Assembly: GCF_014174395.1 (NCBI RefSeq)
Contig: NZ_JABEQD010000016.1
Span: 1 to 64,000 of the forward strand
DNA length: 64,000 bases
Direction of reading: 5' to 3'
Origin: Gluconacetobacter aggeris
GTDB taxonomy: Bacteria > Pseudomonadota > Alphaproteobacteria > Acetobacterales > Acetobacteraceae
Part shown: one piece after another, positions 55,754-64,000 of the stretch
Numbering within the stretch: the first letter of the stretch is position 1
How the letters are laid out: each line of letters begins with the position of its first letter
The notes under the pieces: model-generated
The model's input: the letters and a program-made list of their open reading frames with translations, nothing else
Told to the model about the DNA's origin: nothing
The model's database searches: none
Program-made: the position numbers and the translations under genes

Positions 55754-56821
55754 ATGTCGCTCGACCGCAGACAGTTTCTTGCCGGGGGAGCCCTGCTGGC
55801 AAGCGCTCTCATGCCCCTGGATCGTTCCCGCGCGCAGACGGCGTGGACGGTTCTCGGGCAGCCGGTCGCGTCTGTGCCCTGGCTGCGCGACGTGCGCCGG
55901 GTGATCATCGACACCGATCCGGGAACGGACGACCTGCTGGCGATCATCATGATGCTCGGTTCCACGCGCATCACGACCGAGGCGATCACCGTGACGCCGG
56001 GCAATATCGGCTACGAGCAGGAAGTGCGGAACACGCTCTTCCTCGTGCAGACCCTGAAGAACGGGACGATACCGGTGCATCGGGGTATCGATCATCCGCT
56101 GCTCGGCCGGTCCTATCCGGCTGCCGGGTTCATTCATGGCCGCTATGGATTCGGCGACATGGTGGTGCCGGAGGTCGCGCTGAAACCGGCACCCGACCAT
56201 GCCGCACTCGCCATTTCGCGCATCGTTTCCGCCCATCCGGGCGAAGTGGTGCTGCTGGCGCTCGGCGGCTTGTCGAACATCGCGCTTGCCCTGCTGCTTG
56301 ACCCTTCGATCGCCCGCAAGGCCCGTGGCATCGTGATCGTCGGCGGACGCTATGAAGGGATCGGCACGTCGGTCAGCTTCAACGCGATGGTCGATCCGGA
56401 AGCGGCCGATATCGTGCTGCGCTCGGGCCTGCCGATCGCCATGACGGGCAGCCTGGGTGAGACGGAGATGCTGACGCAGGCGGATTTCGACCAGATCGCG
56501 ACATTCGGCACGGCGAAGAGCGCGCTCTTTCTGAAATCGAACGCGGAACGGCTGAAATTCGAGACCGAAAAGCGGCACAAGCCCGGTGCGACCTATGCCG
56601 ATCCGTTTGCCGCCACCATGGTCCTTGAGCCCTCCGTCGCCCTTCAGTTCGAAGCCGTTCATGTTGCGGTGGAGTTGAGCGGCACCGAAACGCGAGGGTC
56701 CTACGTGTTCGGCGGGACGCATATCTATACGGGCGATGCGCTGCCGGCGAACGTGGCCATCTGTACCAGGGCATCGCACGAGATATTCCGCGACACCGTC
56801 TTTCAGGCCCTGCGCGCGTGA
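55754..56821 (+). CDS. Exported inosine-uridine-type nucleoside hydrolase (355 aa)
   Basis: Start MSLDRRQFLAGGALLASALM at 55754 is a Tat-type signal (RRQFL) with cleavage near SRAQT. The mature enzyme has the Ca-binding nucleoside hydrolase motif IIDTDPGTDDLLAII, VTPGNIGYEQ, and the late DPFAATMVLEP Asp. It hydrolyses the N-glycosidic bond of nucleosides, here probably in the periplasm. Its stop overlaps the GTG of the amidohydrolase gene (GTGA), so the two are coupled. Confidence 0.88.
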   Translation: MSLDRRQFLAGGALLASALMPLDRSRAQTAWTVLGQPVASVPWLRDVRRVIIDTDPGTDDLLAIIMMLGSTRITTEAITVTPGNIGYEQEVRNTLFLVQTLKNGTIPVHRGIDHPLLGRSYPAAGFIHGRYGFGDMVVPEVALKPAPDHAALAISRIVSAHPGEVVLLALGGLSNIALALLLDPSIARKARGIVIVGGRYEGIGTSVSFNAMVDPEAADIVLRSGLPIAMTGSLGETEMLTQADFDQIATFGTAKSALFLKSNAERLKFETEKRHKPGATYADPFAATMVLEPSVALQFEAVHVAVELSGTETRGSYVFGGTHIYTGDALPANVAICTRASHEIFRDTVFQALRA

Positions 56822-58251
56822 TCGGACGCGCCGCGACGCTGGCAATTGCGGTGGCCGCCTTTCTCCTGCCGGCCGCCACATGGGCCGCGCCGGCCTGCAC
56901 GGTGCAGCGCGGGACGGGCGAGACGGTGATCCGCGCGACCATTCTGACGCCGGACCGTATCCTTGCGCCGGGGGAAGTGCGCATCGATTCCGCCGGACGG
57001 ATCGATTGTGTTGGTGCGCGTTGCGCGGCGTCGTCGTCCGCCACGCGCATCCTTTGCCATGATGCCGTGTTGTCGCCCGGCTTCATCAACACGCACGACC
57101 ATATCGATTTCGACAATATCGGCCCCCGACCCGATAGCGGCGAGCGCTATGCCCATCGTCATGAATGGCGCAAGGGGCTGGACGGTCATCGGCTGTTGCA
57201 GGATTTCAGGCCCGATCGCGATCCGCTGTCGTTGAGCTGGATCGAACTCCGCTTTCTGGTCGGCGGCACGACCTCGACCGTGGCCGAGCGCATGGCGCCC
57301 GGCCTGCTGCGCAACCTGGATTTTCGCGACGGGCTGGAGGGGATCGCCATCGCCCCTGTGACCTACGCGATTTTTCCCCTCGACGATTCGCCGGGGATCA
57401 TGCGCACGCAGGATTGCGACTATGGGCCCCATCCGGCGACGCATGATCTGGTCGCCCATGCGAGCGCCTTCCTCGCCCATGTCTCCGAAGGGCGGGATGA
57501 GGCGGCGCGCAATGAATTTCGCTGCGAGAGTTCGGAGACATACGACACCACGCCCCAGGCGGGAGGCGGCGGCATGAGCCATGACTGGATCATGCCGCAG
57601 GCCGCGCTGATCCATGCGGTCGCCCTGACTCCGGCGGATTTCGACCTGGTCGCGGCCCGGCGGGCAAGCCTGGTCTGGTCGCCGCGCAGCAATCTTTCCT
57701 TATATGGGCAGACGATGGACGTGCTGGCGGCCCGGCGGCGGGGCATCACCATCGCCCTGGGGTCGGACTGGCTGCCGTCCGGGTCCATGAACCTGAATCG
57801 CGAACTGGCCTGTGCCGTGCATTTCAATCACAGCCATCTGCATGATGCGCTGAGCGATGACGCATTGTGGCGCATGGTCACGCTCAATGCGGCACGCGTC
57901 GCGGGCGCGGAGAAGGAGATCGGGAGTATCGCGGTCGGCAAGCTCGCCGATCTCGTGCTGTTCGCCGACCCCGCGCATCGTGGTGTCCATGCCGTCGTGC
58001 GCGCCAGGCCGCAGGACGAGATGCTGGTTCTGCGCGGTGGCACGGTGCTGCTGGGGCGTGGGGATCTGGTCGATCGGCTGCGCCCGTCCTGCGAAGCGAT
58101 CGATGTGCCGGGGGTCTCGCTCAAGCTCTGTCCGGAGCCGGGTCGCGTTTCCGCTGCGGAACTGGAAGCCTATGCCGCGCGCCACGCGCTGTATCCACTG
58201 GCATTCGACGGAACGCCGCCCGACGAACCGCCCTGCGAGACCGCGCCCTAG
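56818..58251 (+). CDS. Exported amidohydrolase, nucleobase/nucleoside deaminase-like (477 aa)
   Basis: GTG start overlapping the nucleoside hydrolase stop. Signal peptide AATLAIAVAAFLLPAATWAA. Metal-dependent amidohydrolase fold: SPGFINTHDHIDFDN (HxH-type metal site), GGTTSTVAER, VWSPRSNLSLYG, ITIALGSDWLPSGSMNLNRE (metal Asp) and the C-terminal IGSIAVGKLADLVLF sandwich domain. This pattern fits SAH/MTA/guanine-deaminase-like or imidazolonepropionase-like enzymes. Coupled with the nucleoside hydrolase it suggests extracytoplasmic nucleoside degradation. Its last codons (GTPPDEPPCETAP) are repeated at 59046. Confidence 0.82.
   Translation: MIGRAATLAIAVAAFLLPAATWAAPACTVQRGTGETVIRATILTPDRILAPGEVRIDSAGRIDCVGARCAASSSATRILCHDAVLSPGFINTHDHIDFDNIGPRPDSGERYAHRHEWRKGLDGHRLLQDFRPDRDPLSLSWIELRFLVGGTTSTVAERMAPGLLRNLDFRDGLEGIAIAPVTYAIFPLDDSPGIMRTQDCDYGPHPATHDLVAHASAFLAHVSEGRDEAARNEFRCESSETYDTTPQAGGGGMSHDWIMPQAALIHAVALTPADFDLVAARRASLVWSPRSNLSLYGQTMDVLAARRRGITIALGSDWLPSGSMNLNRELACAVHFNHSHLHDALSDDALWRMVTLNAARVAGAEKEIGSIAVGKLADLVLFADPAHRGVHAVVRARPQDEMLVLRGGTVLLGRGDLVDRLRPSCEAIDVPGVSLKLCPEPGRVSAAELEAYAARHALYPLAFDGTPPDEPPCETAP
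58216..58247 (+). repeat. 32-bp direct repeat, left copy (pair at 59046-59077)
   Basis: CCGCCCGACGAACCGCCCTG followed by CGAGACCGCGCC. The right copy at 59046-59077 differs at two positions. Left copy is the end of the amidohydrolase gene. The repeats enclose the toxin-antitoxin pair and a relic. Confidence 0.8.
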
Positions 58252-58252
58252 A

Positions 58253-58345
58253 TGTTTGGCTGCATTCGCGGCTTCATGCCCCTTGGCCCATATTTCGTTG
58301 AACGGATCGGCGACATCGAGAACGGATGGGTGACTGGGGGCGTTT
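58253..58345 (-). pseudogene. Relic of the 3' end of the 42437-43450 gene family
   Basis: Minus-strand reading gives HPSVLDVADPFNEIWAKGHE, matching NPSVLNVTDLFNETWAKGHE at the C terminus of the gene ending at 42437, with similarly close DNA. Only about 30 codons remain and the frame then diverges. Confidence 0.7.
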
Positions 58346-58402
58346 CTTGATGTATCATGATCTGTCATGATATGCTGCGGCACTCAACAGGAGAGTGTCG
58401 CC

Positions 58403-58633
58403 ATGGCCACCCAGCAGCGTGAGAAATTCGCCACCCAGGTCGATCCGCAGATCCTGCAGGCGGTGCGCGATCTGGCCCGCAGCGAAGGACGGCAACTCCA
58501 GGCGCTGGTCGATGAGGCGTTGGCCGACCTGATCGAGAAGCGGAAACGGCAGCGTCCGCGTGCCCATGTCATGGCCGCCTACCAGGCCAGCCATGAGGAA
58601 TTCGCGCCGCTCTACCGGAAACTGGCCGAGTGA
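58403..58633 (+). CDS. Phd-like/RHH antitoxin partner of Doc (76 aa)
   Basis: ATG at 58403 with AGGAG upstream; MATQQREKFATQVDPQILQA, then VRDLARSEGRQLQALVDEAL, an RHH-like DNA-binding half, and a C-terminal helix YQASHEEFAPLYRKLAE suited to bind and block the toxin. Its stop overlaps the toxin GTG (GTGA). Expected to neutralise Doc and repress the operon. Confidence 0.75.
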   Translation: MATQQREKFATQVDPQILQAVRDLARSEGRQLQALVDEALADLIEKRKRQRPRAHVMAAYQASHEEFAPLYRKLAE

Positions 58634-59010
58634 CGGACTATCCGACCGTCATCGAGATATTGGCTATCCACGACGATCAGATCGGGCGCTATGGCGGAGC
58701 GACGGGCATCCGGGATCAGGGTTTGCTGGAAGCGGCGCTTTTCCGGCCACAGACCGGTTATTATGCCGATCTGATCGAAGAAGCGGCGGCGCTCTGGGAA
58801 AGCCTGTCGCAGAACCATCCCTTCATCGATGGCAACAAGCGCACGGCCTTCGCCGTGACCTGGACCTTCCTGGCCATCAACGGCGCGCGGCTGACGGCCG
58901 GCGCTGGTGAGACGGAAGACTTTATTCTCGGCCTCTACGCCGGTGGTACGTTTGATTTCGAGCATTTGAAGCCGTGGCTTCGCAATCATGTCACCACGAG
59001 CGCGTCCTGA
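58630..59010 (+). CDS. doc: Doc-family Fic-domain toxin (126 aa)
   Basis: GTG start coupled to the antitoxin. The Fic motif HPFIDGNKRTAFA is complete, with the preceding GIRDQGLLEAALFRPQTGYY typical of Doc. Doc phosphorylates EF-Tu and stops translation. Length matches the family. Confidence 0.9.
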   Translation: MTDYPTVIEILAIHDDQIGRYGGATGIRDQGLLEAALFRPQTGYYADLIEEAAALWESLSQNHPFIDGNKRTAFAVTWTFLAINGARLTAGAGETEDFILGLYAGGTFDFEHLKPWLRNHVTTSAS

Positions 59011-59045
59011 TGGTGTGAAGGCCGATGCGCTGCGCGGCCTCGCTT

Positions 59046-59077
59046 CCGCCCAACGAACCGCCATGCGAGACCGCGCC
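59046..59077 (+). repeat. 32-bp direct repeat, right copy
   Basis: CCGCCCAACGAACCGCCATG followed by CGAGACCGCGCC; 30 of 32 bases match the left copy at 58216-58247. In the plus frame both copies encode EPPCETAP. Confidence 0.8.
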
Positions 59078-59095
59078 GCAGGGCAGTCGTGGCCG

Positions 59096-59887
59096 TCAGC
59101 TTCCGGTCGAGGCGTGGCGGCGGACGGCTACCTGCCAGTATAGCAGCATGATCGCCAGGAAGGCGAAGCCGGCGGCGGGGGCCAGTGTGGCCGCCATCGG
59201 GTGGGGGGAGCGCCCCATGATCGCCAGCATGGGTTCGTAGCTGACGGCGCCCAGCGGGATTGCGTACGTCATGAGCCGGCGGAACCAGCGCGCGTAGAGG
59301 TCGAACGGATATTGTCCGGCCTCGACGCCGCCATAGGTCAGGACGTTGACGATCTCCAGGCTTTCGATGGTGCGGAAGGACAGCGCCGCCTGGCCGATCA
59401 GTACGCCGAGGAAGAAGGCGACGCCGCCGGCGATGGCCCACAGCATCATCGGCAGGGTGAACGGGAGGGGGCGCACCGGCGTCAGGGCCAGGCCCAGCGC
59501 CAGGATGGCCGCGCCCTGGGCCAGCCGGGCCAGCGGGCGCAGGCGGAATTGGTGGCCCAGCAGTTGCAGCACCGTCCAGCGGGGGCGCAGCAGCAGCCGG
59601 TCGAAGGCGCCCGTGCGCAGGAAATCGTCCCCGAAGCGCTCGAACCCGTAGCCGATGGTTTCGGTCAGCGCGAACTGGATATTCACCAGCCCGTAGAACA
59701 GTGCCACCTGGCCGACGGTCCAGCCGCGCACGGTGCCGAACCGGTGGAACAGGACCCAGATCGCGGCGAAGCCCATGAGGGTGGTGGCCAGGTGGCCGGC
59801 CATCTGCATCAGGAACGCGCCCGGATAGCGCATCTGGCCGGACAGGGAGGCGCGTGCGTAGCGGCGCCAGAGGGCGAAGCCGTTCAT
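59096..59887 (-). CDS. ABC-2 family permease 2 (263 aa)
   Basis: Starts MNGFALWRRYARASLSGQM in an ATGA overlap with the preceding permease. Six membrane segments; TVGQVALFYGLVNIQFALTE, LLLRPRWTVLQLLGHQFRLR and FDLYARWFRRLMTYAIPLGA match the ABC2_membrane_6 (DUF990) permease type. Third gene of the ABC operon. Confidence 0.85.
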   Translation of the reverse strand: MNGFALWRRYARASLSGQMRYPGAFLMQMAGHLATTLMGFAAIWVLFHRFGTVRGWTVGQVALFYGLVNIQFALTETIGYGFERFGDDFLRTGAFDRLLLRPRWTVLQLLGHQFRLRPLARLAQGAAILALGLALTPVRPLPFTLPMMLWAIAGGVAFFLGVLIGQAALSFRTIESLEIVNVLTYGGVEAGQYPFDLYARWFRRLMTYAIPLGAVSYEPMLAIMGRSPHPMAATLAPAAGFAFLAIMLLYWQVAVRRHASTGS

Positions 59888-60720
59888 CCGCCCTGGATCT
59901 CCAGCCGGTGCAGGGCCCGGCGCAGGGCAGCGCGGCCGATCAGGGTCAGGGCCGCGATCCAGGCCGCCTGCTGGCCCAGCGCGAGGATTGCCCGGCCGCC
60001 ATGCAGCGTGCCGAGCCAGAACCGGCAGGGCAGGTCGCCCAGCCCGGCGAAGGGTTGAAGGATGAGAAGTGTCTGGACCGCGCCGGGGAACAGCGCCAGT
60101 GGCAGCAGGTTGCCCGACAGGATCAGGGCCAGCGGCGTGATGACGGCACTGCCGCCGGCGGGCGAGAGGGTGCGGACGGTGACGATGTTCAGCAGCACGA
60201 CGATGCTGGCCGACAGGGCCAGCCCCATCAGGATCGACAGGGCGAACAAGGCGGCGTCGGGCAGCGAGGCCGGGGGGCGGAGCGCCCAGGCACCGAGCCC
60301 GGCGAGAGGCAGGACCAGGCCGGCGAAGGCGACGATCAGCAGGGCGCGGGGGACCAGCCGGCCGAGGATGCGCGCGGTGGCACGGCAGGACCACCACCAC
60401 CAGAGGTCGATGGGGCGCAGCAGCTCGTGCGCCACCGCGCCGCTGCGTACCGCGTCCGCGATCTCGGGGTCGCAGCTCCAGGGCATCAGGGCCAGGGTGC
60501 CCTGCATGATCCAGACATAGGTGACGGTCTGGTGCAGGCCGAGGGGCGCCGTGCCTGCCGCGTCATGGGCGCCGTGATAGAAGGCGGCGTAGATCATGAT
60601 GTTGATCACGCCCCACCAGCATTGGGTCACGAACCCGGCCAGGGCCGCCGCGCGGTAGCGCATGGTGGTCCGCCAGCGGGCGCGGAAGGCGGCCAGGTAT
60701 GGGGTTGCGGCGCGGATCAT
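59884..60720 (-). CDS. ABC-2 family permease 1 (278 aa)
   Basis: MIRAATPYLAAFRARWRTTM, then six membrane segments; LRPIDLWWWWSCRATARILG and GGSAVITPLALILSGNLLPL are typical of the partner DUF990-type permease. Coupled by ATGA overlaps to both neighbours. The two permeases and the ATPase should form one exporter or flippase. Confidence 0.85.
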   Translation of the reverse strand: MIRAATPYLAAFRARWRTTMRYRAAALAGFVTQCWWGVINIMIYAAFYHGAHDAAGTAPLGLHQTVTYVWIMQGTLALMPWSCDPEIADAVRSGAVAHELLRPIDLWWWWSCRATARILGRLVPRALLIVAFAGLVLPLAGLGAWALRPPASLPDAALFALSILMGLALSASIVVLLNIVTVRTLSPAGGSAVITPLALILSGNLLPLALFPGAVQTLLILQPFAGLGDLPCRFWLGTLHGGRAILALGQQAAWIAALTLIGRAALRRALHRLEIQGG

Positions 60721-61745
60721 GGGCCGGGCGCGTGGTGTTCGTAGAACCGGCTGATCACGTCCTCGATCGACGGGCGGGTGATCGTGACGTCGGCCAGGGG
60801 GGACGGGGCGGCGGAGCCGCCGGCCTGCGTCAGGAGCCCGATGAGGTCGGGGGCGGCGATGCGGGCGGGGTCGAAATCCAGCGCCAGCGTCTGGCCGGTG
60901 GCGGGCAGGCGGGTCACGCCTTCCGGCAAGGCGAGGGTGGGGGGCGGGCCGTCGAAGCTCGCGATCAGCCGGCGGCCGGAGAGGGTGGTGGCGCGCAGGG
61001 TCTCGAAGGGGCTGTCGGCCAGCACGCGGCCGTCGCCGATGACGATCACCCGTTCGGCCAGGGCCTCGATATCGTGCATGTCGTGGGTGGTCAGCAGGAT
61101 TGTCGTGCCGTCCTGCCGGTTCAGGTCGCGGATGAAGGCGCGGATGGCCAGTTTGGAGGGGGCGTCCAGCCCGATGGTCGGTTCGTCCAGGATCAGCAAA
61201 GGCGGGGCGTGCAGCAGGGCGGCGGCCAGTTCGGCGCGCATGCGCTGGCCCAGCGAGAGCTGGCGCACCGGCTGGTCCAGGAAATCGGCCAGGCGCAGGG
61301 TTTCGACCAGGCGGGTCCGGCGGGTGCGATAAAGGGGGGGCGGCACGCGGTAGATGTCGCGCAGGAGGGCGAACCCGTCATCGACCGGCAGGTCCCACCA
61401 GAGCTGCGAACGCTGGCCGAACACCACGCCGATGCGCCCGACATGGCGGAGCCGCTGGGCCCACGGCACCAGGCCCCCCACCGTGACCCGGCCGGACTCC
61501 GGCCGCAGGATGCCGGACAGGATCTTGATAACGGTGGATTTACCGGCGCCGTTGGGGCCGATCAGCCCGGTGATGGTGCCGGGTTCGATGGTGAAGGTGA
61601 CGCCGCGCAGGGCCGCGATGGTGCGCCAGGGACGGCGGGAGGGCAGCCAGGCCGCCAGCCCGGCCCGGCTGCCGGGCGGACGGGTGGCGACGCGGTAGGA
61701 TTTGCGCAGGTCCTCGACGACGATCCGGGCTGGGAAGGAGGGCAT
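60717..61745 (-). CDS. ABC transporter ATP-binding protein (342 aa)
   Basis: First gene of the operon. Walker A GPNGAGKST, Q-loop GVVFGQRSQLWWDLPVDD, signature LSLGQRMRAELAAALLHAP, Walker B LLILDEPTIGLD, H-loop TTHDMHD. The GQRSQLWWDLP segment is typical of DUF990-linked ABC-2 ATPases (multidrug or lipid type). The C-terminal ~100 residues form an extra regulatory region. Substrate unknown. Confidence 0.92.
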   Translation of the reverse strand: MPSFPARIVVEDLRKSYRVATRPPGSRAGLAAWLPSRRPWRTIAALRGVTFTIEPGTITGLIGPNGAGKSTVIKILSGILRPESGRVTVGGLVPWAQRLRHVGRIGVVFGQRSQLWWDLPVDDGFALLRDIYRVPPPLYRTRRTRLVETLRLADFLDQPVRQLSLGQRMRAELAAALLHAPPLLILDEPTIGLDAPSKLAIRAFIRDLNRQDGTTILLTTHDMHDIEALAERVIVIGDGRVLADSPFETLRATTLSGRRLIASFDGPPPTLALPEGVTRLPATGQTLALDFDPARIAAPDLIGLLTQAGGSAAPSPLADVTITRPSIEDVISRFYEHHAPGP

Positions 61746-61939
61746 GGGCTGTTCCGTCGCTGTTCCGCGCAGGGCAGGGTTCGGCCGGAAGGGTGAAGTT
61801 TCGCGTGCAATCCGCGTGCGTCCCCTCTATCTACCCCGGTGAATAGAGAAACATCCGTCGGTTCCGGCCGTGGCGCAAGGGCGCGCGGGCGGCCGGCATG
61901 CCCGTCCGGGGCCCGCGAAGGAAGTCAGGTCACACACGT

Positions 61940-63763
61940 ATGGACATTCGCAATATCGCCATCATCGCTCACGTCGACCATGGCAAGACCACGCTGGTCG
62001 ACCAGCTTCTGAAGCAGTCCGGGTCGTTCCGCGAGAACCAGCATGTCGCCGAACGGGCGATGGACAGCAACGACCTGGAGCGCGAGCGCGGCATCACCAT
62101 CCTGGCCAAGTGCACGTCGGTGGTGTGGAAGGATACCCGCATCAACATCATCGACACGCCGGGCCATGCCGATTTCGGCGGTGAGGTCGAGCGTATCCTG
62201 AGCATGGTGGACGGCGCGGTGGTGCTGGTGGATTCCGCCGAGGGCGCGCTGCCGCAGACCAAGTTCGTGGTCGGCAAGGCGCTGGCGCGCGGGCTGAAGC
62301 CGATCGTGGTCGTCAACAAGATCGACCGTGGCGATGCCCGCCCGGACGAGGTGCATAACGAGATCTTCGACCTGTTCGCCGCCCTGGGCGCGAATGACGA
62401 GCAGCTCGACTTCCCGATGCTGTACGCCTCGGGCCGCCAGGGCTGGGCGGACGAGGAGCTGGAAGGCGCGCGCAAGGACCTGGCGCCGATGTTCGACCTG
62501 ATCGTGCGTCATGTGCCGGCACCGAAGGTGGACAAGGAAGCGCCGTTCGCCATGGTCGCCACCATCCTGGAGAACGACAACTTCCTGGGCCGCGTGCTGA
62601 CCGGCCGTGTCGAGCAGGGCCGTGCGAAGGTGAACATGCCGGTGCGCGTGCTGCGCCCCGATGGCTCGGTGGTCGAGACCGGGCGCCTGACCAAGCTGCT
62701 GTCCTTCCGTGGGCTGGACCGCGTGCCGGTGGAAGAGGCCGAGGCGGGTGACATCGTCGCCGTGGCCGGCCTGTCGGAAGCGACCATTCCCGAGACCATC
62801 GCAGCACCCGAAGTGACCGAGCCGCTGAAATCGACCCCGGTCGATCCGCCGACCCTGTCGATGACCTTCCGCCTGAATGACGGCCCGCTGGGCGGCCGCG
62901 AGGGCAAGAAGGTGACCTCGCGCCAGATCCGCGACCGCCTGTTCAAGGAGACCGAGGGCAACATTGCCATCCGTGTTTCCGAGAGCCCGGAGAGCGAGGC
63001 GTTCGAGGTGGCCGGCCGTGGCGAACTGCAGCTTGGCGTGCTGATCGAGCAGATGCGCCGCGAAGGCTTCGAGCTGACGATCGGCCGTCCGCGCGTGCTG
63101 TTCCGCACCAATGAGGAGACCGGCGAGCGCGAAGAGCCGTACGAAGAGGCGCTGATCGACGTCGACGAGCCCTATTCGGGCGTGGTCGTCGAGAAGATGG
63201 CCATGCGCAAGGGCCTGATGCAGGACATGCAGCCGTCGGGCGGCGGCAAGGTGCGCCTGACCTTCCTGATCCCGTCGCGCGGGCTGATCGGCTATCACGG
63301 CGAGTTCCTGACCGACACGCGCGGCACGGGCATCATGAATCGTCTGTTCTCGGGCTATCAGCCCTGGGCCGGCCCGATCGAGGGGCGCCGCAACGGGTCG
63401 CTGATCTCGTCGGAAGACGGGGCGACGACGCAGTATTCGCTGTATTCGCTGCAGGATCGCGGCACGCTGTTCGTCGATGCCGGCGAGAAAGTGTATGTCG
63501 GCATGATCATCGGCGAGCATTCGCGCGAGAACGACCTGGAAGTGAACCCGGTCCGCGAGAAGAAGCTGACCAACATCCGCGCCGCCGGCAAGGATGAGGC
63601 GCTGCTGCTGACGCCGCCGCGCAAGATGAACCTGGAGCAGGCGATCGCCTATATCGAGGACGATGAGCTGGTCGAGGTGACGCCGTCGGCGGTGCGGATT
63701 CGCAAGCGCTATCTGGACCCGCACGAGCGCAAGAAGCGCGACCGCGCGGGCGCTTCGGCCTGA
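61940..63763 (+). CDS. typA: Translational GTPase TypA/BipA (607 aa)
   Basis: MDIRNIAIIAHVDHGKTTLV (G1), DLERERGITILAK (G2), DTPGHADFGGEVER (G3), NKIDRGDARPDEV (G4), then EF-G-like domains II, III and V and the BipA-specific C terminus (AIAYIEDDELVEVTPSAVRI, RKRYLDPHERKKRDR). BipA aids 50S assembly and stress adaptation. The ATG at 61940 is the start by family; an upstream in-frame start adds unrelated residues. Confidence 0.97.
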   Translation: MDIRNIAIIAHVDHGKTTLVDQLLKQSGSFRENQHVAERAMDSNDLERERGITILAKCTSVVWKDTRINIIDTPGHADFGGEVERILSMVDGAVVLVDSAEGALPQTKFVVGKALARGLKPIVVVNKIDRGDARPDEVHNEIFDLFAALGANDEQLDFPMLYASGRQGWADEELEGARKDLAPMFDLIVRHVPAPKVDKEAPFAMVATILENDNFLGRVLTGRVEQGRAKVNMPVRVLRPDGSVVETGRLTKLLSFRGLDRVPVEEAEAGDIVAVAGLSEATIPETIAAPEVTEPLKSTPVDPPTLSMTFRLNDGPLGGREGKKVTSRQIRDRLFKETEGNIAIRVSESPESEAFEVAGRGELQLGVLIEQMRREGFELTIGRPRVLFRTNEETGEREEPYEEALIDVDEPYSGVVVEKMAMRKGLMQDMQPSGGGKVRLTFLIPSRGLIGYHGEFLTDTRGTGIMNRLFSGYQPWAGPIEGRRNGSLISSEDGATTQYSLYSLQDRGTLFVDAGEKVYVGMIIGEHSRENDLEVNPVREKKLTNIRAAGKDEALLLTPPRKMNLEQAIAYIEDDELVEVTPSAVRIRKRYLDPHERKKRDRAGASA

Positions 63764-63831
63764 TACGGCCGTAACCGTCCAGATGCGTGGGTCCGGACGG
63801 GCTGGCAGGGTTTGGGAACGGGGTCGTGGTG

Positions 63832-63861
63832 GGCCCTGGCGAGCGGATGTTCGCCAGGGCC
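63832..63861. terminator. Hairpin after typA
   Basis: GGCCCTGGCGA-GCGGATGT-TCGCCAGGGCC: perfect 11-bp stem, 8-nt loop, about 70 bp after the stop, without a U-tract. Confidence 0.55.
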
Positions 63862-63943
63862 TGCCATGGCCCTGTTTCGTTTGAGGACCCGCCAGGGGGG
63901 CGCATCTTTCACCGGGCAATTTGCGGGATGTTAAGGGTTCATA

Positions 63944-64000
63944 ATGAATTCACAAAGGGCGTTGCCATCGGGAAGCGGAGCTGATAGCCGCGCTGGAACG
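63944..64000 (+). CDS. Start of a gene running off the right edge
   Basis: ATG at 63944 has AAGGG seven bases upstream and opens a frame to the window end (MNSQRALPSGSGADSRAGT). Too short for identification. Confidence 0.35.
   Translation, partial: MNSQRALPSGSGADSRAGT

Overview
The window looks like chromosomal DNA from a GC-rich alphaproteobacterium, most likely an acetic acid bacterium (Acetobacteraceae, Gluconacetobacter-like). This is an inference from the gene set, not a database match: a split F1-only ATP synthase operon, GcrA, a gluconate-5-dehydrogenase-like reductase with a LacI-type regulator, DhaK-DhaL dihydroxyacetone kinase, an AlgE-type outer-membrane porin and an IS1380 fragment. 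Housekeeping genes are GC-rich; several accessory blocks are visibly AT-rich.

Layout. 1-5.1 kb is the end of an integrated element: nine or ten tiny minus-strand genes chained by ATGA overlaps, an AT-rich RHH regulator plus Rap1a-like exported protein, a P4-type integrase, and a decayed second integrase. 5.2-22.3 kb is mixed chromosome: a YqaE/Pmp3 peptide, a large exported protein paired with a DUF3142 protein, a PRISE-type reductase, a DMT exporter, dihydroxyacetone kinase, a broken marR, hflX, an exported hydrolase next to a deleted reductase relic, an AlgE-like porin and a succinate-semialdehyde dehydrogenase. 22.6-36.9 kb is core: tRNA-Thr, pqiABC, tRNA-Trp-secE-nusG, tRNA-Gly, an MFS exporter, the gluconate reductase/LacI pair, and atpHAGDC.

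37.2-49.6 kb is the striking accessory region. On the minus strand an operon-like run encodes three Ser/Thr/Ala-rich proteins of unknown function, a frameshifted exported protein and a TonB-dependent receptor, interrupted by a ParD gene with a truncated ParE. An IS1380 remnant separates this from a peptidase-containing ABC exporter that has lost the catalytic-Cys half of its C39 domain. Downstream lie two convergent modules, each made of a double-glycine-leader peptide gene followed by an exported two-lobed retropepsin-like protein, with IS3/IS630 debris between them. I consider this the best candidate for an undescribed peptide maturation/secretion system in the window.

49.9-64 kb returns to core functions: a WGR protein, queF, rnd, gcrA, a bactofilin, a PfkB kinase, an exported nucleoside hydrolase/amidohydrolase pair, a Phd/Doc-like toxin-antitoxin pair inside a 32-bp direct repeat, a three-gene ABC-2 exporter, and typA. 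Three related long-palindrome elements bracket gcrA and the bactofilin gene; they keep pairing through compensatory changes.
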